The position numbers and the translations under genes were made by a program. Below, in pieces: positions 21,487-31,200 of a DNA stretch of 64,000 nt. This stretch comes from Skeletonema tropicum. Taxonomy: Eukaryota; Bacillariophyta; Thalassiosirophyceae; Thalassiosirales; Thalassiosiraceae. Below the pieces are notes generated by a model. The model ran no database searches. It was not told the DNA's origin and saw nothing but the letters and a program-made list of their open reading frames with translations. Positions within the stretch are counted from its first letter, which is position 1. Every line of letters begins with the position of its first letter. The stretch is from the NCBI GenBank assembly GCA_037178625.1, contig CM074139.1, positions 1,798,001-1,862,000 of the forward strand, written 5' to 3'.

Positions 21487-21866
21487 GGTTATAGTAGCCC
21501 AACTACGCTTTCTTGGTGTATAAGGTTGCTATTTCCTCGTCAGCTTTTGGTATCTCTTCGATTGCCTTGAGCTATCTTCGTTTGCTGCCCATCGCAACAA
21601 CCCCATCGACTGCTCCGTTGTTTGGTCGGCTTGATCACCCGCCTCCATCGTTTGTAGTCACCCAGTTAAGTTTTGAACATTCCTCCGAAGTTTGCGCGCT
21701 ATCAAGTGTTCCCTAGCAAGGATCCACCTCGTTCGGAGTAAATTGGCCACTGAAGTATTCGTATTCGTCCAGTTCAGTTGTGCCGGCTAGATTCCATTGC
21801 GTCAAAAGCCACCCGCTAGATTCCATTGTGTCAAAAGCATATAGATTCGCCACTGCAACCGATATC

Positions 21867-24800
21867 ATGCAGTCGCCCTTTATAACTCCCATCGACCCTC
21901 CGTTGGCGCCAACTATCGTGAGTGATGTCTCAAGTGTGGAGTCCGTAACTCCTCGAAGTGAGGAGACCACCGCCCCTCCTCGTACTCAAGCGCCCTTGTC
22001 TGTTCAGGCTCCTCGTGATTGGGATGGTGATTTGATGTGGTTTCCAGAGGCTGTCCCTCCCGAAGCCCCTGCTGGAAATGTTGCCAGCGCGACTAGTCAA
22101 GTGGCTAGTTCCTCATCGTGGCTCAATGAAGCCCCTGCTGCTGCTAGAAATGCTAGCAGCCCGACTAGCCCAGTGGCTAGCACCTCTTCATGGCTCAATG
22201 CAGCCCCTGCTGCTGCTAGAAATGCTAGCAGCCTGCCTAGCCCAGTGGCTAGCACACCTTTGTGGCTTAATGAAGCCCCTGCTGGCTATGTCGCTAGCAG
22301 CCCGTCTAGCCCAGCGGCTAGACCACCAATGTGGCTCCGAGACATTATGTCCTCTGTTGCCCCCGCTAGCAGTGATGCTAGCAACTCAGCCTCTGCTTCG
22401 CCTACTACTTTTGATGATGGAGCAGAAGGTTTTGCTGCTCTCCTAGCGAAGATGGAGTCGGATATTAATGATACTCCTCTCACCAAGGCTGAGCATACTA
22501 AGCTCGTCGACTTGTTTGCTGAATTCAAGCTATCAGCGGTGTGTGGGTCTGCAACTCGTGTTTCTGTGGATCCTCCGGAAGATCATGGTGTTGTTTCTAC
22601 GGATGAACCTCCTCGTATTTCTGAAGAAGTGCCTACTCGTGTCTCTGTGGATCCTCCGGAAGATCAGGGTGTTGCTTCTGTGGCTGTGCCTGCTCGTGTT
22701 TCATTGGATCCTCCGGATGATCAGGATGGTGTTTCTGCGGCTGCACCTACTGCTGTACCGTCTATTGTGTCTGGTTCTGTATCTGTCGGCACGACTTTTG
22801 ATTATGAAGCCCCGATTTCTGCTCTCAAGGCATGTCAGGATCTACGTTGCATCGATGTCTCGTCTATTTCTCCGCCTGTCGATTCAGGAGGAGGAGGAGG
22901 AGAATGTAGTGCTGCTGCACAAGTTCCTCCGTCATCGCCAGCGTTTATCGATATTCCGTCTGGTGCTGTTGTCCATTCGCAGTTTGTAAGATGTGATGTG
23001 GACAACTCAGTTCGAGTTTCAATGTCTGGGACCGAACAAAATCAACTTGACCATGTTGGTTTTCGTGTTGAGAATGTCGCTCCAGTTATTTGCGGTGTTA
23101 CACAACATGAAGAACCTATTCAAGTCTCTGCTATCAAGTGGGGAGCTCTGCAAGAGTTTGTAGGCTCCGTCTTTCATGTGGGAAGGGATATGCTTCCGCG
23201 CTTCAGTACAACTTCAGGTCTTAAAGTTACTGTCTCTACCCACTCCAACCTCGGGTTTCTATCAAGGATCATCCTTTTTGGTAGTATGCTCTCCGTAGAC
23301 CCGATCAATCCTGGATTGCAACATCTACTTCTATCAATGTTGTACCGTCTGTTCATCTTCTTGAACAACCCGTTTCAATCGTTGTGGTCTCTCTTCGGTT
23401 TCGGTTTGATCATTCTCAGCATCCTTCGAGCTTTTACCATATCATTTTCAACTCTCTACCAAGTTCTACAACGCAAGAAACACACCTATCAGCTCTTCCT
23501 AGTTGTTGCCATCCTTCTGATCTACCTTTACATGGACCATCTCCATTATGCTCTTTACGCAGAATCAGTTTTGGTCTTCCTGCTCTCCGTCATCTCGGCT
23601 ATGCCGAATGCCTCCGATATGAATGTGATTTTCAACTTCAATGGCGTCTCTTCAACTTCAATGGGCCCTGCGGTCCAGAAGAAAAATGTGATCTCCCATC
23701 GTAAATCTCGCAAGCATAGTTTCAGAAGGAGCTCATTATCATCATTATCATTCTACTACGTTTATCATCGCCCAGGCTCTCGTCCTCGACGTAAGCCACC
23801 CCATTTCAGTCATCTGGTTCTTCTTCCATCTGGTTCGGATCCTCCCTTCACCGTACATTCTCATGTTGACGACTTCATTCTACAGTGTGATACTTCATCA
23901 GAAGGAGCTTCGTGTTTCGCATCAGGAGGAGAAAGTATTCAGTCTATCAACTACAGCTGGACTCGGCGTCTTCGCTCTCGAGATAAATACTTCGAATTTT
24001 CCAAGTCCAAGCTCTATCGTCTTATCCTATTCGTCAATGTCTCTTGGGTCTCTGTGAAGTATTTCGGTTTGGGTCTCTTCTGCATGATAGCAGTCGGGTT
24101 CATCGTATCTGGTATTCAAGGTTCAACTTCAACTGAAACTGGTACTCCTAAGCAAAGTTCATGTCATCATTACCATCGTCGGGAAGATATGAAAGCATTC
24201 TCTTCCAAGGCTTCTGATGGACACTTTACTCAGCCAGCTGACATTGATGCGTCTCTTCCATCCAAAGTAGTTTGTCCGTATCCAACTGTTGAGTCTCGTC
24301 AAATTTGTCCTCGTGACAAGGTTCTCTTCGGTCTCTTTGATGACCAGTCCTCGTCAAGTTCCATTTGGTCGCCGACAAGTCTTCTTCAAGACTCAGTTCA
24401 ATCCTCCCTTTTGCCTCGTCTTCAACGAAGCAACTTTTTCGGTTCAGTTATGTCCGTCGACGTAGTCAAGATTCTTGGCTCTCGTTTTGGCTCTTGTATC
24501 AAGAAGAAGCACCGACTTGTTCCTATGACGCACTCGTATCTCCTTGATTGCAAAATTGCGAAGTTCTTTGTCGATCAATCCAAATGTGATCCGTGCGTGT
24601 TCACAAGTGCCAAGGTCGTTGTCCTACTCTTCAATGGTGGTTCAATCTTCTTCAGCGAATCTGACGAAGATATTCAAGACATCTTGCATCTTCAAGAAGA
24701 TATTTTCGAAGCGCAAGATCTCTACTCCAAATCAATTCCTTCCATAACTCAAGTCCAAGATACTGGGATCTCGTCTCCAGAAGGAGCATCGTATCTTAAC

Positions 24801-25184
24801 AGAATCTTTGGAGCTTGTGTTCTTTCAGTTCATCGCATCAGCCCAGATCTTAAGGCCATTGCTGATGAATGTCTTTGGTTCGTGGTTTTCCTCGCATCAA
24901 GTCTCTCCGATATTGCTATCTTTCAGTACATTCGTAAGAAGTCAATAGTTCTTTCAAGCTACTTGACTGTCCGAGAAGGAGTGTCGTGGTCAGCTGCATC
25001 TGATGGTCTGACGTCACGACTACCGTTAGTGACTCTATCCGGGTTTAGGCGTGACACCTTAAATCAGTCATTGACGCGATCATTCCTTTGGATGATCATG
25101 CCTTTGATGCCTCTTTTGTTTGGCGGAAGTCCAAGTAGTCGAAGTGTACTGTTGACGCTTTGCTCACTTATTCTCTGTCAGTGA
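21867..25184 (+). CDS. Retrotransposon ORF: repeat-rich N-terminus, degenerate copia RT segment
   Basis: Open for 1105 codons from the first ATG (21867) and ending inside the 3' LTR. Residues ~65-155 are four imperfect ~24-aa repeats (WLNEAPAAARNASSPTSPVA type); ~230-290 has three units of RVSVDPPEDxGV. Residues ~450-620 contain hydrophobic runs. Near 905-945, SKCDPCVFTSAKVVVLLF followed by FFSESDEDIQDILHLQEDIFEAQD is recognisably the part of Ty1/copia reverse transcriptase around the YVDD loop. Here the loop reads FNGG (24631-24642), so both catalytic aspartates of that motif are gone. No integrase HHCC/DDE or RNase H was recognised. An open frame of this length with a destroyed catalytic motif suggests a non-autonomous element whose protein does something other than polymerise, or a chance-open derivative mobilised in trans. 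Confidence 0.7.
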   Translation: MQSPFITPIDPPLAPTIVSDVSSVESVTPRSEETTAPPRTQAPLSVQAPRDWDGDLMWFPEAVPPEAPAGNVASATSQVASSSSWLNEAPAAARNASSPTSPVASTSSWLNAAPAAARNASSLPSPVASTPLWLNEAPAGYVASSPSSPAARPPMWLRDIMSSVAPASSDASNSASASPTTFDDGAEGFAALLAKMESDINDTPLTKAEHTKLVDLFAEFKLSAVCGSATRVSVDPPEDHGVVSTDEPPRISEEVPTRVSVDPPEDQGVASVAVPARVSLDPPDDQDGVSAAAPTAVPSIVSGSVSVGTTFDYEAPISALKACQDLRCIDVSSISPPVDSGGGGGECSAAAQVPPSSPAFIDIPSGAVVHSQFVRCDVDNSVRVSMSGTEQNQLDHVGFRVENVAPVICGVTQHEEPIQVSAIKWGALQEFVGSVFHVGRDMLPRFSTTSGLKVTVSTHSNLGFLSRIILFGSMLSVDPINPGLQHLLLSMLYRLFIFLNNPFQSLWSLFGFGLIILSILRAFTISFSTLYQVLQRKKHTYQLFLVVAILLIYLYMDHLHYALYAESVLVFLLSVISAMPNASDMNVIFNFNGVSSTSMGPAVQKKNVISHRKSRKHSFRRSSLSSLSFYYVYHRPGSRPRRKPPHFSHLVLLPSGSDPPFTVHSHVDDFILQCDTSSEGASCFASGGESIQSINYSWTRRLRSRDKYFEFSKSKLYRLILFVNVSWVSVKYFGLGLFCMIAVGFIVSGIQGSTSTETGTPKQSSCHHYHRREDMKAFSSKASDGHFTQPADIDASLPSKVVCPYPTVESRQICPRDKVLFGLFDDQSSSSSIWSPTSLLQDSVQSSLLPRLQRSNFFGSVMSVDVVKILGSRFGSCIKKKHRLVPMTHSYLLDCKIAKFFVDQSKCDPCVFTSAKVVVLLFNGGSIFFSESDEDIQDILHLQEDIFEAQDLYSKSIPSITQVQDTGISSPEGASYLNRIFGACVLSVHRISPDLKAIADECLWFVVFLASSLSDIAIFQYIRKKSIVLSSYLTVREGVSWSAASDGLTSRLPLVTLSGFRRDTLNQSLTRSFLWMIMPLMPLLFGGSPSSRSVLLTLCSLILCQ
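22055..22745 (+). repeat. Two coding tandem-repeat arrays inside element 1
   Basis: Array 1 (about 22055-22335): four ~72-nt units encoding WLN-AP-A-RNASSP-SPVAS. Array 2 (about 22545-22745): three units of about 60-80 nt encoding RVS[VL]DPP[ED]DxGV. Unit lengths are multiples of three. Confidence 0.8.
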
Positions 25185-25365
25185 AACATCTCTCTAGTTT
25201 ACATCAAGTTTTAACAATAAATACCTCTTTTCTTGGTGGATCTACTCTTCTATTCATCGATAAGTCACTAGCTGACGAGTGGCAACTGTCACCAAAACCG
25301 TCCAGTACCGATAGGTCACTGGAGCTGTGGGAAGGAGCATCCACGGCAAGTAGCGATCTATCACA
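24982..25365 (+). repeat. 3' LTR of element 1
   Basis: 384 bp, TG...CA ends. Preceded by purine tract GAGAAGGAG and followed by target duplication ACTAT. Encodes the last ~67 codons of the element ORF. Confidence 0.95.
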
Positions 25366-25370
25366 ACTAT

Positions 25371-26651
25371 ATCGCGACGGAGATGAATATTTTGACTGGC
25401 TATCTTACTCGTATTTCTGCCGCCAAAACCTGCTGATCAAGGCAGAGATCACGAAATCATGACTCGCTATAGTAATAGGACGTCGTCTACCGAGTTGAGA
25501 GCACAATATATGTATGAAGACTCGTCATAATCCATTGATGTTGTTATGTGGTTGTCGCTGGAGGTGATGTTGATGTGTGCTTCAGAATTTTTATCTCCTT
25601 CGCTCACTTTTTATGTTCCAGGATATCCCTAAAGGTTCAATCACATCTAAACATATATGAGAACTCAATTAGTCCATAGGGATATGACAGATGTCAATGT
25701 GGTATGTGTAGTAGGCGCCGGAATTTGGCCATGGTTGGCATCATTTTGTGTGGAGAGGTGCTCGATGAGTGATGAGTTGAGGGAAATCGGCCCAAGTGAT
25801 TTTCATAAGACTCATTACGTCATTTGTACCAAACCTACGTAGGAATTGGAAACTTGAATGAAAGTCCGCAATCTCGTGAAGACAGCTGTATAGGTAGGGG
25901 GTCGGTCAAAAAAAATGTTGTGATGACTCGTCGAATTTTGACCTTCAAACGGTACTTGAGTTTTTACTATCTCTCTATCTGACAGTTTCTTGTCCCGTAT
26001 AGTATCCTTGAGAACATTCAAGAACACACACACGGATAATAATCAGGGTTAATGACCCTACTTATGCGGTTTTGCCTTGGGTCTTTTGTCTTTTGGCCGT
26101 CTTCTCAATCATCTGTTTTTTCTTTCTTTTTTTTGTCCTTGGCCTCCGCGTGTGGTCTGGCAGCTGGAAGATTCCTTGATAACTAATACTCCTATACTGT
26201 AAGTACTCTCTGTTAGTCTATGCATGTTCTTCTCAATTCCATCCGTTGTTGGACCTTGAAGTAAACATTGAGACTTGAGACCAAAGCAGTATGTAGTACT
26301 TGGTCTCCTTTCGACGATGCGGTTGGTGAATTGCAAGATGATCCTCTAGCCTTGATAGTATTGCCTTGTGCGGAGGTCAAAGAATTGATGAAGTGGAAGT
26401 TTCATGGTCATTCCTTGCCAATGTAATGTCTATGATAATATGTCCACAGTTTGAGATGAACTTAAACTATTGACTGTGTGATAGTGAAAAAATAGTTAGA
26501 AAAGTTCATTTACTATCATATCATATCAAAAAAAGATTAGTCTCTTTACACTCTTTACAATTTTGCTATTACAAGATAGAACATTCACTTCACATGAAAT
26601 CTCAGTCACTCCGTATCTCTCCTCCATCGTACACCATATCCTACGCTTGCC
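25371..26651. other. Intergenic, no gene seen
   Basis: This is the flank of element 1 and the 3' side of the gene at 26652-27254. Only short frames of random composition were found. Confidence 0.6.
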
Positions 26652-27254
26652 TCACCGATCTAGCGACAAAGCAGGCTCTTCACCGAAAATGATAAAAGGA
26701 GGTGTCCTACGATACATCTTTTCCTGACTTGGCACATGAAAGGTACGGTTCCCGTGTTTCTTCATTTCATTGTGGAAAGCTATGGCAAGTTTCCGAACAC
26801 GTTCCTTAAGATTGGTAGTGTCTGTATAAACTTCTTTGGTGGGTGATACACGATAATGGGCTGCTTCGATAAGACGAATAAGAGCTGGCAGCTTCCTTCT
26901 CCATCGGGCTGATGGTTGAGGTGGGTTGGAATTAGCTAAGAGCTTGAACCTGAAGGTGTGTGGAGACGAGAGTATATAGTTAGTGACAGGATCAGTATTG
27001 TCAAGCGGAGAGGGCGTGTTCAATTTAACTTACATGTGCGTAATCATCTGTCTTCTAGTTGGCCTATCATCTACCTCATTCCGCCAGTTGTCGTCATCAT
27101 TATTCAACGGCGTAGTGGACCACGAGTTGTCGTCGCAATCTGTCACAACCGTGGCATTACCTTCATCTGGTCCAATAGAAGACATGTCGATGTCGGCTAG
27201 TACTGCTGCCGCAGCAGCGGCTTCTGTTGCGGATGGCCTTGATGTTGCAACCAT
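26652..27254 (-). CDS. Small spliced protein, possible KIX-like helical domain
   Basis: Two exons on the minus strand: 27034-27254 and 26652-26949, joined across an 84-nt GT-AG intron (donor GTAAGT, acceptor CTTCAG) that restores one frame of 172 aa. The first ~70 residues are low complexity and acidic (Ala run, then Asp/Asn rich). The C-terminal ~100 residues are basic and helical: RWRRKLPALIRLIEAAHYRVS, then TNLKERVRKLAIAFHNEM. The pattern of two amphipathic helices separated by a Y-rich linker, ending in TL/NL-x-RVRKLA, is reminiscent of KIX-like coactivator domains. That similarity is by eye only. No signal peptide; likely nuclear or cytosolic. Confidence 0.6.
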
Positions 27255-27745
27255 CGTTTTTATTACCTACTCTCTTTATGAAATGACCGAATTTTTTTGT
27301 TCCTAACGAACGCCTCTTGCGTGGTCGGGTTTGATTGAATTACGTAGCATGACAAGACCAGGCATGCAATGTTCGGCATCAAAAAAATTCTCCGCTCGCC
27401 CCTTCGAGTTCCGGAGGCGGATGTCCCCCGAATCATCTCGAACCGTGTCGAAGTGTAAAGATTCCGTCTGCTAGATAGCTTCTAGATGACGTCATTAACC
27501 CCAATATCCCTAAACCATACATCATTGCCCTCGATCGGCCCTGCTGCCTCGCTCTAACATTTTCGTTGAATACTGCTTTTTATGGACTACAAGGACACTC
27601 CTGCCTCTCTAGAGAAAAAGGTGTCATTTATTATTACATTATTACCTATTGCACAATGAGAGTGGAATAAGGCGAAGTGATGTGACGAGGTACCCAGTGT
27701 GTGCAGCCATAAGCTACTTATGCTTATGGCTATTGGTATTGGCAC

Positions 27746-27975
27746 TGCTATGCCCAGTACGACAGGTACGGTCATTGCCTAAGAGATTCCTAAGATTCTC
27801 TGAGTAGATGGTTTGGCGATCTGCGAACCAGAGAGGATTCTCGATAATAAGAAAGATTAGCTGTTGGCGATCATGAGAAGCCAACTTGTAGTGATAACAT
27901 CTCATAACTTCATTGAACCAACACTTTCAACGAACTCCGTGTTTATTACAGTCATTCACCGACAGTGGTTGAACA
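27746..27975 (+). repeat. 5' LTR of element 2
   Basis: 230 bp, identical to the 3' LTR; TG...CA ends; preceded by GGCAC target duplication. Confidence 0.96.
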
Positions 27976-28016
27976 CTATTTAAATAGCCTACAAACCCAC
28001 TAATTATCTCCGCAAA

Positions 28017-28217
28017 ATGAGCCACGTTCTTATGCAGAAGCCGTGCATTGATATGAATTCGGATCAGGCGAAGCTTGAGAAGATGCCGAAGATTTCGGTA
28101 CAGAAAACAACCCGCTTCAACGGCGGTAGCTTCAACGGTGACAAGGTAACCAATGAAGTGTATCAGAACGATGATACTATGAACGCTGACCCCAACTTGT
28201 ATGGCGACAGCGAATGA
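28017..28217 (+). CDS. Short leader ORF in frame with pol, ends in TGA
   Basis: 66 codons from ATG 28017 to TGA 28215-28217. The next codons (from 28218) continue without interruption into pol in the same frame, so only one stop separates them. The sequence is hydrophilic and has no capsid or CCHC knuckle features. It may be the remnant 3' end of gag, with the TGA as a readthrough or decayed junction. The context after the stop (AAT) is not a classic readthrough signal. Confidence 0.5.
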   Translation: MSHVLMQKPCIDMNSDQAKLEKMPKISVQKTTRFNGGSFNGDKVTNEVYQNDDTMNADPNLYGDSE

Positions 28218-28238
28218 AATGCCGTGCCAAGGGAGCAC

Positions 28239-31200
28239 ATGGGAAATAGCGACGCAATTCCCAAATATGTTTGTATAGATGAAGCAGTGCTAGATAGTTC
28301 TGTCTCTTCAGTTAATCTTTTATGTAGTGACCATTTCGATGATGAGTCCTCCTTCTATACTTGTTTAACTCACCATGACATCGATCCTGATGATGATGCC
28401 TCTCTCAATTCATTTTACTCTCTTGGAAACACTATCTCTGACGAATTGTCACTTGAAGATGATGAAGATCCAGAAGGACACCATCTTGTGTCGTATTTTA
28501 TTACAGTGCCGAAGTGTTCGACAAAGTCACTACCAGATAATATGACACCCATTACCATTATGACTTCTCAAACCATTTGTGGAGTCAGGTTCGAAAAGAT
28601 CCTCCGAGTTCTGCTAGATTCGGGATCCACACGCACGCTTATACACAAGCGAGTACTACCAACAGACGCGCAGACTCAGCTTTTGAAAAAGGGCAAAGGC
28701 GTCAATACACTTGCAGGAACAATGCAAGTAGAATCTGTAGCTCGGCTACGAAACGTCAAGCTACCAGAATTTGATAAGAATCGCACCTTCGACGAATGCA
28801 AGGCATTAGTCTTTGACAGTCCGTGTGCGTATGATGTTCTTCTCGGCGCGGATGCGCTTAAGAAACTTGGTATTAACTTACTCTACGAGACGGGAGTAGT
28901 AGAATGGTGTGGTAACACTATTCAAATGCGTGACGCTCATGAGACTACACGCAAAGACTACGTTGACATGATGGAAGCATTCCATATTCAACGGGAGGAA
29001 GAATGGCTAGGTTACGAGGATGATTACTTCGACAACTACGCCACAAGCATCCTAGATGCCAAATATGACAAGGTTGACATCGACGAGGTCGTAAAACAAC
29101 AAGATCATCTCAACGACGATCAGAAAGAAGACTTGAGACGACTGCTTAGCAAGTATTCAAAGCTATTTGACGGTACACTAGGAGTGTATCCTCATAAGAA
29201 GTTCCACATCGATTTGACCGATGATGCAAAGCCTTTCCATGCCAGACCATATCCGGTGCCAAAGATCCATGAGGCTACTTTCAAAAAGGAACTCAAACAT
29301 CTAGTTGATATAGGTGTTCTAGCGTATCAAGGACCGAGTGAGTACGCCAGCCCAACATTTATCATACCCAAGAAAGACGGCAGGGTACGATGGGTTTCAG
29401 ATCTTAGACAGTTGAATAAGATTATCAAACGCAATGTCTATCCATTGCCACGCATCCAAGATATCCTACGCAAGAGGCCAGGATACAAGTTTTTCTCAAA
29501 ACTCGACATCTCGATGCAGTATTACACCTTCATGCTTGACGAAGAGAGTCAAGATCTTTGTACTATTGTCACACCATATGGCAAGTTCAAGTACTTGAGA
29601 CTTCCGATGGGGCTCAAATGCTCTCCTGATATTGCGCAAGGAGTAATGGAAGATATCCTTCGCGACCTTGAGGAAATTGACGTTTACATCGACGATGTAG
29701 GTGTGTTTAATGACGACTGGAAAAGTCACATTGAAGTTTTAGACAAAGTATTGACCAGACTACAAGACAATGGCTTTACAATTAATCCGCTCAAATGTGA
29801 ATGGGGCGTGAAAGAAACCGATTGGCTCGGTTTTTGGTTGACTCCTACTGGACTCAAACCTTGGAAAAAGAAAGTCAATGCAATTCTGCAGATGCAGAAG
29901 CCGACTAATATCAAAGACCTCCGCATGTTTATCGGAGCTGTAAATTATTACAAGGAAATGTGGCCCTCGCGAGCACATGTCCTCAAGCCCTTAACTGACA
30001 TGACGGGCAAGAAAACTTTCTCCTGGACACCGGAAATGGAGGAAGCGTTTAAGAAAATGAAAGCAATCTTATGTCAAGATTGTATGAGCGCCTACCCTGA
30101 CCACAACAAGCGCTATGATATATACACCGATGCGTCGGACTTTCAAATGGGAGCAGTGTTAATGCAATCTGGTCGGCCGGTGGCCTATTTCTCCCGCAAG
30201 TTAAACTCTGCTCAGCAGAATTATACAACTATCGAGAAGGAGTTGTTGTCTATTGTTATGACACTCCGTGAATATCGCACGATGCTGCTCGGCGCAGACA
30301 TCCATGTCCATACGGACCACAAAAATCTTACCTTTCCTAATCTCAACACGCAGCGAGTATTGCGTTGGAGAATGTATGTTGAAGAATTCAACCCAACTAT
30401 CCACTACGTGCCAGGACCCAAGAATATCCTAGCAGACACCTTTTCCCGCATGCCAACAGATGCGGACGAGGCTGACCCAGCATCTGAAATGGACAAGCAA
30501 CATGAGGATAATTTTTCTCTTTGTTATCATTTTGTTCGTCTTTCTGAAGATGGTCCTCCAGATGACGAAGTCATGGTGGGGAAGAGTACGATAGAAGAAA
30601 GTAATTTCTGCTTTCATACGCCGTGGATTACTCCAGGCAAAACTATTGATTATGACGAAAGAAACTCAGCATCTGCCGAGAGCGACGCTGTGCCTCACAC
30701 TTCAGTGCTCGACGACCCAGAGCTAGTCGAGTGTTTTCTTAACTTACCTCAGTTGGCGGCTGCGAATGAATCACCGCTACGATGGGAAAATGTACATGAG
30801 ATGCAGCAGACCGATGATCAGCTGCAAGAGTACTTACAACGGTTTCCAGATAGGTACCGATACAAGATGATCGAAGGACATCCAATTTTGGTACACACCA
30901 AACCAGGTGATAACCCTGACACGCAATGGAAGATTGCATTGCCACTCAATATGATACCGCAGACAATTGCGTTTTATCACGCTATACTTGGACACCCAGG
31001 TAACAAGCGATTAAGAGAATCACTACAAGCTAGATACTATCATCCGCAGCTGCGAAGCTTCTGCGAGCGTCATCATTGCGATGTATGCCAAAGAGAGAAA
31101 CTCGATGGACCTGGATATGGCCATCTACCTGAACGAGAAATGCATGAAGCACCTTGGACCGAAGTCGCTGTGGATTGCATTGGACCTTGGAAGATTGAAG

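Larger units (their letters stand above)
21101..25365 (+). mobile_element. Complete LTR retrotransposon, copia-derived, probably non-autonomous
   Basis: 4265 bp bounded by 386- and 384-bp direct LTRs that begin TGTCGTGG and end ATCACA (TG...CA). The 5-bp target duplication ACTAT lies at 21096-21100 and 25366-25370. The main LTR difference seen is a 2-nt indel in an A run (GTTTTAAAACAAT versus GTTTTAACAAT), so insertion is recent. A purine-rich tract GAGAAGGAG precedes the 3' LTR. Directly after the 5' LTR is GGTTATAGTAGCCCA, which resembles the anticodon-arm (half-tRNA) primer sites of some Ty1/copia elements but does not start with TGG; this is tentative. The interior has a single 1105-aa ORF without recognisable gag knuckle, protease or integrase. 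Confidence 0.93.

Noticed and set aside
23825..23900. HSHVDDFILQ in the element-1 ORF as a possible RT active site
   Set aside because: It sits ~250 codons before the recognisable copia palm segment and lacks the surrounding RT context; the true loop position reads FNGG.
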